Shown: positions 42,397 to 50,978, numbered from the stretch's first letter. The stretch is DNA of 64,000 bases from Paraburkholderia sp. PGU19 (GCF_013426915.1 NZ_AP023179.1:2356001-2420000), one strand, 5' to 3'. Program-made: numbers and translations. Notes: a model not told the origin generated them from the letters alone.

Positions 42397-42786
42397 ATGA
42401 CCGACGACGAACGCGCCATTCGCCAACTGATCGATACCTGGCTCGCCGCCAGCAAGGCAGGCGACACGGCAACCGTGCTGAGCCTGATGACTGACGACGC
42501 GATCTTCATGGTGCCCGGGCAGAAGCCGTTCGGCAAAGCCGCGTTTATGGCGGCGTCCGAAGGACAGAAGAATGTCGATATCGACGGCAAGAGCGAGATT
42601 CTGGAGCTTCAGGTGATGGGGGACTGGGCTTTTCTGCGCTCGCAGCTCGAAGTCACTATCACGCAGAAGGAGGGCTCTGCGCCGCCCGTGCGTCACGCTG
42701 GGAACACGCTCACGATTCTGCGCAAGGAAATTGATGGGCGGTGGCTGCTGGCGAGGGATGCGAATTTGCTTGTGGTGCAGGGATAA
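42397..42786 (+). CDS. NTF2-like protein (SgcJ/EcaC, DUF4440 type)
   Basis: A 129-residue single-domain protein of the SnoaL/NTF2-like fold: DERAIRQLIDTWLAASKAGD at the start, SLMTDDAIFMVPGQKPFGKA and a final GRWLLARDANLLV. Proteins of this group are labelled SgcJ/EcaC-type or DUF4440 and have no single known activity. AAGGAA eight bases before ATG fixes the start. The 3' end, which borders repeat copy C, changes to T- and G-ending codons. Confidence 0.85.
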   Translation: MTDDERAIRQLIDTWLAASKAGDTATVLSLMTDDAIFMVPGQKPFGKAAFMAASEGQKNVDIDGKSEILELQVMGDWAFLRSQLEVTITQKEGSAPPVRHAGNTLTILRKEIDGRWLLARDANLLVVQG

Positions 42787-42830
42787 ACGCTTTTGGGTTT
42801 TTCGTTTTTTGGTTTTTGATTTTGCTTCTG

Positions 42831-43490
42831 CGCTGGCATCCGCGTTGCGTTAGCGTGCTTCAAGCGTCGCCCCTGTGCGGGGCGGCACCTACTTTTCTTT
42901 GCCGCCGCAAAGAAAAGTAGGCAAAAGAAAGCGGCTCACACCGCCAGTTCTTGTGTTTGCCTGAGGGCCCCCAAAGGGTCTTACGCTTCACACGGCAATC
43001 ACGTGACTTCATGCTTGTTGCCAGCGCTCTTGCGGTGCGCCTCACCCACTTCACGCCCCCGCGTTTCAGATGCCTTGCCAGATAGTCCACCGCCGCCCAG
43101 GTGGCAAACTGTGTGTAGGCCGTAGCACCGCACGCGCCTCACTTCGGACCGATAGCGCGCGCATGCCACCGTGTAAAAGCGCCAAGCTATACGCCGCGAC
43201 AACCTACACACAGTTTGCCACCTGGGCGGCGCAAACCATTCGCTCCCGCTAGCTCTTGTTCGGGTGTTTGAAGCGGGTGAGGCGGTCATTCAGCGCGTTG
43301 GCAACACACGCGACCAAGGACGTTGCCGTGTGAAGCGTAAGAACCTTTGGGGGCCCTCAGGCAAACACAAGAACTGGCGGTGTGAGCCGCTTTCTTTTGC
43401 CTACTTTTCTTTGCGGCGGCAAAGAAAAGTAGGTGCCGCCCCGCACAGGGGCGACGCTTGAAGCACGCTAACGAAACGCGGATGCCAGCG
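42831..43490. repeat. 660-bp palindromic repeat, copy C (intact)
   Basis: It lies between convergent genes. The outer arms are long inverted repeats with few mismatches; each carries the 14-bp CTACTTTTCTTTGC hairpin. The inner arms 43093-43119 and 43203-43229 are a perfect 27-bp inverted pair separated by 83 nt. The ends are CGCTGGCATCCGCG and its inverse. Compared with copy B it lacks the farther GCGACGCTGGG flank. A 60-codon frame (43070-43252) is also open in copies A and B but has no known domain. Confidence 0.88.
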
Positions 43491-43556
43491 AAAATGCCAG
43501 ACCAACCAAACCAGCGCAGAACCAAAACCCACGAGTCGCGACTCAACGAACGAACA

Positions 43557-46271
43557 TCATCTTTCCCAAGGCGCCGCCCTGTCATCGCCATGACAGTTGT
43601 ACTGCGCCAGCGCCTGCTTAACGACATCACGCGCAATCGCACCTTCATCGACGAGAGCCTTCAACGCCGCAATCACAATCGACGCACGATCCACTTCAAA
43701 GAACGCCCGCAGTGCCGCACGCGTATCGCTGCGCCCGAATCCGTCCGTACCGAGCGTCACGTAGCGGCGCGGCACGTACGCGCGAATCAACTCGGGCACG
43801 GCTCGCACGTAATCGGTTGCGGCAATCACCGGACCGCGCGACGCAGCAAGCGCAGAGCTCACATACGGCATCGCATTTTCGGCATCGCCGAACAGACGCT
43901 CCGCACGCTCCGATGCGACGCCATCGCGATGCAGCTCGGTAAAGCTCGTCACGCTCCACACGGCGGCGTCGATATTCCAGTCGTCCTTCAACATGCGAGC
44001 GGCCGCCTGCACTTCGCCGAGTATCGCGCCCGAGCCCAGCAACTGGACCTGCGCAGTTTCCAGCGAAGAAACATCCAGCGGATACATGCCCTTCAGCACG
44101 CCTTCGCGCACGCGATCAAAAGAAACCGCAGGCAACGACGGCTGCGCGTAGTTCTCGTTCGTGACGGTCACGTAATAGAACACATCGCGCTGCCGCCCGA
44201 TCATTTCTTGCATGCCTTCTTCGACGATCATCGCCACTTCATAGGCAAACGCCGGATCGTACGCGCGGCAGTTCGGCACTGTCGATGCTGCCAGATGGCT
44301 CGTGCCGTCCTGATGCTGCAAGCCCTCGCCGCCGAGCGTCGTCTTGCCCGCCGTCGCACCGATCAGGAAGCCTCGCGCGCGCTGATCGGCTGCGGCCCAG
44401 ATGAGGTCGCCAATGCGCTGGAAGCCGAACATCGAGTAGTAGATGTAGAACGGCAGCATGGGCAAATCGTGCACGCTGTACGACGTCGCCGCCGCGATCC
44501 ACGACGACACCGCGCCCGCCTCCGAGATGCCCTCTTCGAGAATCTGCCCGCCCGTGTCCTCGCGGTAGTAGAGCATCGAGCCCATGTCTTCCGGCTCGTA
44601 CAACTGCCCGAGCGGCGAATAGATGCCAACCTGGCGGAACAGGTTGGCCATGCCGAAGGTGCGCGCCTCGTCGGCGACGACGGGCACGACGCGCGGCCCA
44701 AGCGACGCGTCTTTCAACAGGCTGCCGAGCATCCGCACGATCGCCATCGTCGTCGACATTTCCTTGCCGTTCGCGTCCAGCGCGAATTGTCCCCATGATG
44801 ACATCGCAGGCACGGTCGGTGTCTGCGATGCCGCTTTCCGCCTTCTGGGCAGATAGCCTCCCAAGGCAGCCCGGCGTGCATGCAGGTATTGCATTTCCGG
44901 GCTGTTTTCTGCTGGTTTGTAGAACTTGAGCTGCTCGACGTCGCTATCGGACAACGGCAGGCGAAAGCGGTCGCGGAACGCCTTCAACTGCTCGACGTCG
45001 AGCTTTTTCTGCTGATGCGTCGTCATGCGCCCCTGGCCGATTGCGCCCATGCCGAAGCCCTTCATCGTCTTCGCGAGAATCACCGTGGGCTGGCCGCTGT
45101 GCTTCAACGCGCGGTCATACGCAGCATGCAGCTTGCGCACGTCGTGGCCGCCGCGCCGCAAGCGGTCGATATCGTCGTTGCTCAGATGCGCGGCGAGCGC
45201 GGCAAGCTCCGGGTTCTGCCCGAAGAAGCGCTCGCGGTTGTAGGCGCCGTCGTTGGCCGAGAAGGTCTGGAACTGGCCGTCCACCGTGTGCGCGAACGCG
45301 CGCAGCAAGGCGCCCGTGCGATCGCGCGCAAAGAGGGCATCCCAGTCCGAGCCCCACACGACCTTGATGACGTGCCAGCCCGCGCCCGTGAACTGCGCTT
45401 CGAGTTCGTCGATGATGCGGCCGTTGCTGCGCACCGGACCGTCGAGCCGCTGCAGATTGCAGTTGATCACGAACACCAGGTTGTCGAGCCCTTCGCGCGC
45501 CGCCAGTGACAATGCCCCGATCGATTCCGGCTCGTCCATCTCGCCGTCGCCGAAGAAGCCCCACACCTTGCGGCCTTCCGTCTTTTGCAGGCCGCGGTTT
45601 TGCAGGTAGCGCATGAAGCGCGCCTGGTAAATCGAGTTGATCGGCCCGATGCCCATCGAGCCCGTCGGGAACTGCCAGAAGTCCGGCATCAGCCACGGAT
45701 GCGGATACGAACACAAGCCCGGCCCTGCGATCTCGCGGCGATAGTGTTCGAGATGCGTCTCGTCGAGAAAGCCTTCGAGGAAAGCGCGTGCATACACGCC
45801 CGGCGACGAATGCGGCTGGAAGTAGACGAGATCGCCGCCATGCAACTCATTCGAGGCACGGAAAAAATGATTGAAGCCGACTTCGAACAGATCAGCCGCC
45901 GACGCGTAGCTCGCAATGTGGCCGCCCAGTTCCCCATACGCGCGATTGGCCCGCACCACCATCGCGAGCGCGTTCCAGCGCAATGCAGCGGCGAGCTTTT
46001 CCTCGGTGTCGAGGTCGCCCGGATACGGCGGCTGCTGATCGACGGAAATCGTGTTCGCGTACGGCGTAACGTTCGCGCGCGCCGTCGCGACGCCGTTACC
46101 CAGCGCATGCGCGGCCAGCCGGTCGAACAGATATTGCGCGCGTTCGAGGCCGACGTGCTGGACGACGCCATCGAGCGCAGCCAGCCATTCGGCCGTCTCC
46201 TGCGGATCGCTGTCGATGCGAGCTTGAGTGAGAGCAAGAACGGGGCGGGCACCGCTCGATAAGTCCGTCAT
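43557..46271 (-). CDS. mdeB: Homodimeric 2-oxoacid dehydrogenase E1 (MdeB-like, AceE family)
   Basis: A 904-residue thiamine-diphosphate enzyme of the AceE type. The ThDP motif is visible: GFFGDGEMDEPES at about 239 and VINCNLQ at 268-274. Other family blocks are SSPGVYARAFLEGFL and MLPFYIYYSMFGFQRIGDLI. No aceF or lpd gene is nearby, so this is not the housekeeping PDH operon. The divergent Lrp-type regulator matches the mdeR/mdeB arrangement of Pseudomonas putida methionine catabolism, in which MdeB handles 2-oxobutyrate. The methionine gamma-lyase gene (mdeA) is missing here. The substrate is thus inferred. GGAG seven bases before ATG. Confidence 0.85.
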   Translation of the reverse strand: MTDLSSGARPVLALTQARIDSDPQETAEWLAALDGVVQHVGLERAQYLFDRLAAHALGNGVATARANVTPYANTISVDQQPPYPGDLDTEEKLAAALRWNALAMVVRANRAYGELGGHIASYASAADLFEVGFNHFFRASNELHGGDLVYFQPHSSPGVYARAFLEGFLDETHLEHYRREIAGPGLCSYPHPWLMPDFWQFPTGSMGIGPINSIYQARFMRYLQNRGLQKTEGRKVWGFFGDGEMDEPESIGALSLAAREGLDNLVFVINCNLQRLDGPVRSNGRIIDELEAQFTGAGWHVIKVVWGSDWDALFARDRTGALLRAFAHTVDGQFQTFSANDGAYNRERFFGQNPELAALAAHLSNDDIDRLRRGGHDVRKLHAAYDRALKHSGQPTVILAKTMKGFGMGAIGQGRMTTHQQKKLDVEQLKAFRDRFRLPLSDSDVEQLKFYKPAENSPEMQYLHARRAALGGYLPRRRKAASQTPTVPAMSSWGQFALDANGKEMSTTMAIVRMLGSLLKDASLGPRVVPVVADEARTFGMANLFRQVGIYSPLGQLYEPEDMGSMLYYREDTGGQILEEGISEAGAVSSWIAAATSYSVHDLPMLPFYIYYSMFGFQRIGDLIWAAADQRARGFLIGATAGKTTLGGEGLQHQDGTSHLAASTVPNCRAYDPAFAYEVAMIVEEGMQEMIGRQRDVFYYVTVTNENYAQPSLPAVSFDRVREGVLKGMYPLDVSSLETAQVQLLGSGAILGEVQAAARMLKDDWNIDAAVWSVTSFTELHRDGVASERAERLFGDAENAMPYVSSALAASRGPVIAATDYVRAVPELIRAYVPRRYVTLGTDGFGRSDTRAALRAFFEVDRASIVIAALKALVDEGAIARDVVKQALAQYNCHGDDRAAPWER

Positions 46272-46397
46272 GGCACAACTCCGGCTGAAAAACGTACGTG
46301 AAGACGACTCGAAAACGTGTAATCAGCTTACCCATGCATCCGCAAAATGTGCGTCTCTTTTGCTTGCGCCGCCGCTTTCAGATAGTGTATTTATTCC

Positions 46398-46427
46398 TGT
46401 AAATCGACCCAACGCGGAATATTTACA
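46398..46427. promoter_or_regulatory. Probable Lrp-type operator before the Lrp/AsnC gene
   Basis: TGTAAAT, 16 nt, ATTTACA: a perfect 7-bp inverted repeat ending two bases before the regulator's ATG, in the region shared with the divergent mdeB-like gene. Confidence 0.5.
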
Positions 46428-46429
46428 CC

Positions 46430-46969
46430 ATGAGTTCAGACGCAAAACCGGCCGCGCGGCGGCTGGACCGCATCGACATCGCGATCCTGCAGCAGCTTCA
46501 GCAGAACGCGCGCATCACCAACGCGGAACTGGCGCGCGCCGTCAATCTGTCGCCGACACCCTGCTTCAACCGCGTGCGCGCGCTCGAAAAGCTCGGCCTG
46601 TTCCGTCAGCAGGTCACGCTGCTCGATGCCGGGGCGCTCGGCCTGCGCATCAACGTGTTCATTCAGGTGAGCCTCGAAAAGCAGGTCGAAGACGCGCTGC
46701 GCCGCTTCGAGCAGGAAGTCGGCGAGCGGCCCGAGGTGATGGAGTGCTATCTGATGACGGGCGACGCCGACTATCTGCTGCGCGTCGTCGTGCCCGACAT
46801 GCAGAGTCTCGAACGGTTCATCGTGCAGTGGCTGACGAAAATTCCCGGCGTGTCGAACATCCGTTCGAGCTTCGCGCTCAAGCAGGTGCGCTACAAGACA
46901 GCGTTGCCGCTGCCCGTCGCGGGCCTGACGCTGTCGACGGAGGATGACGCGCCGCGTGAGTGGGCCTGA
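46430..46969 (+). CDS. Lrp/AsnC family transcriptional regulator
   Basis: A 179-residue regulator with an N-terminal helix-turn-helix ([40 protein letters not shown]) and the RAM/ActE sensor domain ([20 protein letters not shown]). Size and sequence pattern fit Lrp/AsnC proteins that respond to amino acids. It is divergent from the mdeB-like E1 gene, which it most likely controls, as MdeR does. An inverted repeat overlaps its translation start region and suggests autoregulation. Confidence 0.92.
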   Translation: MSSDAKPAARRLDRIDIAILQQLQQNARITNAELARAVNLSPTPCFNRVRALEKLGLFRQQVTLLDAGALGLRINVFIQVSLEKQVEDALRRFEQEVGERPEVMECYLMTGDADYLLRVVVPDMQSLERFIVQWLTKIPGVSNIRSSFALKQVRYKTALPLPVAGLTLSTEDDAPREWA

Positions 46970-46991
46970 TCTGGACCGCGCGCCGGGTTGA

Positions 46992-48626
46992 TTAGCGCGG
47001 CGGCGTCACGCGCTCGCGCAGTTCGCGCCGGATGACCTTGCCTGTCGCCGTCATCGGCAGCGCGTCGACGAAATGGATCGCGCGCGGATACTCGTGCGCC
47101 GCGAGATGCGTCTTCACGTGCTCCTGCAGCGTCTGCACGAGCGCGTCGCTTGCCTGATAGCCGGGGTTCAGCACGACGAACGCAGTGACGATCTCCGTGC
47201 GCTGCGCGTCGGGCGCACCGACCACGGCCGCCATGCGCACAGCGGGATGACGCAGCAGGCAGTCTTCGATCGGCGCGGGACCGATCCGGTAACCGGCACT
47301 CGTGATCACGTCGTCGTCGCGACCGACGAAGCGGATAAAGCCGTCCGCGTCCATCAATCCCATGTCGCCCGTCAGCAGCCAGTCGCCGCGAAACTTGTCG
47401 CGCGTGGCGGATTCATTGCGCCAGTAGCCGAGGAACATCACCGGGTCCGGCGCGTGGATCGCGATGTTGCCGGGCTCGCCGCGCGGCACCGTGTGCCCCG
47501 TGTCATCGACGATCGCCACGCGATGGCCCGGCACCACCTTGCCGATCGAACCGAAGCATGGCTCGAACAACGTCGAGCATGACGACACGACCACGTTGCA
47601 TTCCGTCTGCCCGTAGAACTCGTTGATCGTCACGCCGAGCGCGCGCCGTCCCCATTCGATCAACTCCGCACCGAGCGATTCGCCGCCGCTCGCCACCGCA
47701 CGCAGCGACAGTGTCCAGCGCTCGGGATGTTCGACGGTGCGCATCATCTTCAGCGCCGTCGGCGGCAGGAAGGTATGCGTGACCGCATGACGCTGCATCA
47801 GGTCGAACGCGGCCTCGCCGTCGAACTTCTCGAAGCGCCGCGCCAGTACGGCCACGCCGTGATGCCACGACGGCAGCAGCACATCGAACAGCCCGCCGAT
47901 CCATGCCCAGTCGGCGGGCGTCCACATCAGGCGCGCGTCGTTCGGGAAGAACGCTTGCGGCATCTCGACGCCGGGCAGATGGCCGAGCAGCACGCGATGC
48001 GCATGCAGCGCGCCCTTCGGCTTGCCCGTCGTGCCGGACGTGTAGATGATGACGGCGGGATCGTCGGCCAAGGTCGGCTCCGCGTCGAAAGCGGCGGGCG
48101 ATTCGTTCAACGCCGACCAGAACGATTCGACCTGCAATGCGGCATCCGCGTGGTCGGTGTCGACGCAGAAGATCGAGCGCAATTCAGGCAGGCTCGCACG
48201 CACCGAGGCGATCTTTTGCGCGCCGCCGAGGTCTGTGACGAGCGCGACGGCGCCGCTGTCGGACAAACGATATTGCAGCGCGTCGGGACCGAACAGCGCG
48301 AAGAGCGGCACGGCGATCGCGCCGCACTTGTAGACGGCGAGATGCGCGAGCGCCGTCTCAACCGATTGCGCGAGAAAGATGCCGACGCGCTCGCCCTTCT
48401 TCACGCCGCTTTTGCGCAGCGCATTGGCGAAGCGATCGGACAGCGACTTGAGTTCGTCGAAGGTATAGCGCGTTGCCTGCCCGTCGCGCGTCTCGCAGAT
48501 CAACGCGAGACGGCCGCTGCCGTTGGCCCACTTGTCGCAGGCATCGATGCCGATGTTGTACTGCGGCGGAATGCGCCATTCAAACGCGGCGACCAGGCCG
48601 TCGTAGGTGTCAGCGGCGTGAAGCAT
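46992..48626 (-). CDS. AMP-dependent acyl-CoA synthetase
   Basis: A 544-residue adenylate-forming enzyme that activates an acid to its CoA thioester. P-loop motif AVIIYTSGTTGKPKGALHAH; later INEFYGQTECNVVVSSCS, GDWLLTGDMGLMDADGFIRF, VGRDDDVITSAGYRIGPAPI, and the catalytic Lys in PMTATGKVIRRELRE. The length and the WTPADWAWIGGL segment fit the medium/short-chain group related to acetyl-CoA synthetase. AGGAG precedes the ATG. It converges with the Lrp gene with 22 bp between stops. A short-chain acid such as one from 2-oxoacid metabolism is a reasonable substrate but unproven. Confidence 0.9.
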   Translation of the reverse strand: MLHAADTYDGLVAAFEWRIPPQYNIGIDACDKWANGSGRLALICETRDGQATRYTFDELKSLSDRFANALRKSGVKKGERVGIFLAQSVETALAHLAVYKCGAIAVPLFALFGPDALQYRLSDSGAVALVTDLGGAQKIASVRASLPELRSIFCVDTDHADAALQVESFWSALNESPAAFDAEPTLADDPAVIIYTSGTTGKPKGALHAHRVLLGHLPGVEMPQAFFPNDARLMWTPADWAWIGGLFDVLLPSWHHGVAVLARRFEKFDGEAAFDLMQRHAVTHTFLPPTALKMMRTVEHPERWTLSLRAVASGGESLGAELIEWGRRALGVTINEFYGQTECNVVVSSCSTLFEPCFGSIGKVVPGHRVAIVDDTGHTVPRGEPGNIAIHAPDPVMFLGYWRNESATRDKFRGDWLLTGDMGLMDADGFIRFVGRDDDVITSAGYRIGPAPIEDCLLRHPAVRMAAVVGAPDAQRTEIVTAFVVLNPGYQASDALVQTLQEHVKTHLAAHEYPRAIHFVDALPMTATGKVIRRELRERVTPPR

Positions 48627-48659
48627 CCAGTGTCTCCTGAGTATTGGGTACGCGCCCGC

Positions 48660-48842
48660 TCATGCTACTCCGCAAGCAAGGCCTGCGGCGCGCCCCGCTA
48701 TTTCGCGCTCGAAGCCCAGCGCGCCGCCCAGCAGCAACGCGAGTCCAAGGCGCATCACGACTTGCGTGATCGCCTTGATGTCGTCGAGATCTGAGAATTC
48801 CCGGGCTACTGTCAACCAGACTTCATGCCACCATCCAGCCAT
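48660..48842 (-). pseudogene. Truncated MgtC/SapB family protein
   Basis: Sixty residues matching only the N-terminus of MgtC-type proteins: MAGWWHEVWLTVAREFSDLD, then VVMRLGLALLLGGALGFERE and IAGRAAGL. In intact members the protein continues with a conserved RTH segment and four further helices. Here it ends ACGVA and stops, and the acyl-CoA synthetase gene follows 34 bp later. It therefore looks like the 5' remnant of a gene that lost its rest by deletion. A Shine-Dalgarno-like GAGGAGG lies before the ATG, so a short product might still be made. Confidence 0.7.
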
Positions 48843-49015
48843 GCCCTCCTCCTCTCGACACGGCAACGCACGCGCTGTGCCGCTGCGGGAAAGCATAATG
48901 TAATGTCAACGCATGTAGCCGGGTAGCGATACCGACACACTGAAGCCCGCTAAAGTTTTTTTCAGTTGCCTGTTGCGGCCCTCGCCCGCGACAATGCGCC
49001 AAACGAGGGAGGACT

Positions 49016-49288
49016 ATGAAGAAGTGCATTCTGCTCGCCGGAATTGGCGTGCTTACCGCGTGTACGGCGGTATCAGGCGTGGACAGAAAGCAGAACGGCT
49101 ACCTCTCGGTCACGAGTCACGGACGCTTCAGCCTGATTTCGTGGAATAGCGTCCGCAACGCGGGGATCAAGCATGCCAAGGCGTATTGCCGCGAACAGAA
49201 CAAGGAATTGCACACCGTCGAGATCCACACGAACGGCGTGCGCAGCGCAGGCACTCAAACTGTCGAAGTGGTGTTCGAGTGCGTCTGA
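49016..49288 (+). CDS. Small putative lipoprotein
   Basis: A 90-residue protein starting MKKCILLAGIGVLTACTAVS: a short signal peptide with a lipobox-type LTAC, so it is probably lipidated and exported. The mature part has DRKQNGYLSVTSHGRFSLIS and a final TQTVEVVFECV, with two more Cys residues that could pair. GGGAGGA before ATG is a strong ribosome-binding site. No family is firmly recognised; the layout resembles small YecR-like lipoproteins. It converges with the DUF2591 gene. Confidence 0.7.
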   Translation: MKKCILLAGIGVLTACTAVSGVDRKQNGYLSVTSHGRFSLISWNSVRNAGIKHAKAYCREQNKELHTVEIHTNGVRSAGTQTVEVVFECV

Positions 49289-49294
49289 TGCAAT

Positions 49295-49352
49295 GACGAA
49301 CGGTACGCCGTATGGCTTGCCGTTCGGCTTGCCATATGGCACGCCGTTCGTC
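49295..49352. terminator. Large hairpin between convergent genes
   Basis: The 21-nt arms 49295-49315 (GACGAACGGTACGCCGTATG...) and 49332-49352 pair at about 17 positions around a 16-nt loop. The loop side also shows 12-bp direct repeats (GGCTTGCCGTTC, GGCTTGCCATAT, GGCACGCCGTTC). Its place just past both stop codons suggests a bidirectional terminator, although no T-run follows. Confidence 0.5.
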
Positions 49353-49357
49353 GGCGC

Positions 49358-49729
49358 TCAGTGGAGGCCCGCTTCGTCCGCGACCGTGTCGCCGAAATGG
49401 CTCGCGACGAACGCGCGCATCGCGGCGATCAACGGCGATTCGCCGACCTGCTCGATGGTGCTCGCGCCGGCGGGAACCGACCCCGTCCAGGACGCGCGAT
49501 CGCCCGCCGCGGCCGGCACGAGATGGATTCTCGCCCGTTCGATGATCGGGCCGCATTGCGCCCAGTCCGTGGACGGCGCGAACGCGGCTTCGAGCGCGCC
49601 GGCAGGATCGCCGTCGCAGGCGGGCTCCTCGATCCAGCAGAAGCCGTCGTCGACGCGCGGCTTCGGCAGATTGTCCGCTCGTGCGACCCAGTAATCGAGT
49701 AACGCGCCTTCCAGCTCTGAAACTCTCAT
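49358..49729 (-). CDS. DUF2591 (NinX-like) family protein
   Basis: A 123-residue protein beginning MRVSELEGALLDYWVARADN, the opening of the DUF2591 family, and ending IAAMRAFVASHFGDTVADEA, its usual C-terminus. Members occur in phages (NinX) and as chromosomal orphans in Burkholderia; their function is unknown. GAGGAG seven bases before ATG selects the start. There are no other phage genes around it, so a prophage origin is not supported here. Confidence 0.8.
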   Translation of the reverse strand: MRVSELEGALLDYWVARADNLPKPRVDDGFCWIEEPACDGDPAGALEAAFAPSTDWAQCGPIIERARIHLVPAAAGDRASWTGSVPAGASTIEQVGESPLIAAMRAFVASHFGDTVADEAGLH

Positions 49730-49855
49730 CTCTGCTCCTCGTGGAGATCGTATGTGCTGAACGCAGCATCGATTGTGCATCAAGTTCGTGTTGCGCTTTG
49801 TGACGCCGCAAGATCCGTTCGCGGCGACTTACGTCCAACTCAAGTGCGAGGCACC

Positions 49856-50635
49856 ATGACGTTCGACTATCGACAGGCAGTTCTGCGCGCAAAACCGTCG
49901 CATAAGCGCTCGCATGCGCGGTCGCACGCGCTGGCGGCCGTGTTGCTCGGCATCGCCGCGATGCAGGCCGATGCAGCCGCTGGCCCAGCGCACGCGGCGG
50001 CCACGGCGAACCGGCCGGTCATCATCGACGCGCAAGGCGATTCGACGATGTTTGGCTATCAAACGTCGGACGGTTTCAACAAGTCGTGGCAAACGCCGGA
50101 CAATCCGCCCGCCCTGCTTCAGGCGGCGCTGCAGGCCCGCTTCGGCCCGCATGTGATCGTGCAGAACAACGGCGTGCCGGGCGCGACGCTCGTCGATCGC
50201 GAGAAAGGCATCAACGGATATAGCCAGCCTTACGCGCAATGGGCCGCGACGTCGCCGGCGCATATCGTGATCGTCAACTTCGCGCTCAACGACGCCGACA
50301 ATCACGTGAAGGAGCCGCCTTCCGCGTTTCGCGCGCACCTGATGCGCTTTATCGAAGAGTCGCAAGGCGCGGGCCGGATCGTCGTACTCGAAGAGCCGAA
50401 CCCGGTCGATTATTCCGTGAACAAAAGGATCGTGCCGCGCTATGTCGCTGTCGTCGATGAAATGGCGAAGCATTACCGGCTCGCGCTGATCCGGCAGTAC
50501 GCGTATATCGGCGCGATGCATGACTGGCGTTCGCTGCTGATCGACGGCGTGCATCCAACCGATGCGCTGTATCGGCTCAAGGCCGAACGGCAGCGCGAAG
50601 TGGTCGAGCCGATCGTCGCGAAACTGGTCGAGTGA
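49856..50635 (+). CDS. SGNH/GDSL hydrolase, probably exported
   Basis: A 259-residue esterase-type protein. An N-terminal basic and hydrophobic segment (HALAAVLLGIAAMQADAAAG) looks like a signal peptide with an A-x-A cleavage region. The catalytic blocks are present: IDAQGDSTMFGY (Ser nucleophile), VIVNFALNDADNH (Asn of block III) and IDGVHPTDA (Asp-His of block V). GAGG lies before the ATG. Such enzymes cleave acyl esters of carbohydrates or lipids; the substrate is unknown. It converges with a PAAR gene 12 bp away. Confidence 0.85.
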   Translation: MTFDYRQAVLRAKPSHKRSHARSHALAAVLLGIAAMQADAAAGPAHAAATANRPVIIDAQGDSTMFGYQTSDGFNKSWQTPDNPPALLQAALQARFGPHVIVQNNGVPGATLVDREKGINGYSQPYAQWAATSPAHIVIVNFALNDADNHVKEPPSAFRAHLMRFIEESQGAGRIVVLEEPNPVDYSVNKRIVPRYVAVVDEMAKHYRLALIRQYAYIGAMHDWRSLLIDGVHPTDALYRLKAERQREVVEPIVAKLVE

Positions 50636-50647
50636 TCGGGCGAGGCT

Positions 50648-50935
50648 TCACTCGCCGACTGAAAACGTCTGCTGCGAAGCGATCAGCTTCGGCGGCGGCT
50701 CGCATTTGCAGATGCAGAGGTCGTCGCTCAACGCGGCGTGACGGCCATCGGGCGCCGTCATCACTTCGCGCGTGCCGTCGCACTTGATCTTCCCCGTCGT
50801 GTTGCACGCGGGGCAGATCACGTTGTCGCCTTCATGCGCGACGTCGCGGCCTTCGAGTTGGATCGTCGACGACACGGCTTGCACGGTGCCGCTCACCGTC
50901 GTCTTGTCGCCGTTCAGGATCAGATAGCGTTTCAT
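50648..50935 (-). CDS. PAAR domain protein
   Basis: A 95-residue protein starting MKRYLILNGDKTTVSGTVQA, with DVAHEGDNVICPACNTTGKI, CDGTREVM and LCICKCEPPPKL. The paired Cys residues and the size match the PAAR proteins that cap the VgrG spike of type VI secretion systems and bind a metal at the tip. No other type VI gene is in the window, so this is an orphan tip protein that would need a system encoded elsewhere. No effector domain is fused to it. Confidence 0.82.
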   Translation of the reverse strand: MKRYLILNGDKTTVSGTVQAVSSTIQLEGRDVAHEGDNVICPACNTTGKIKCDGTREVMTAPDGRHAALSDDLCICKCEPPPKLIASQQTFSVGE

Positions 50936-50978
50936 GGTAAGCATTCGACAAATCTTCTTGTGCTCTAATACGCCACAA

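Noticed and set aside
49358..49729. Prophage remnant around the NinX-like gene
   Set aside because: No integrase, structural or lysis gene and no attachment site is seen nearby; NinX-like genes also occur as chromosomal orphans.
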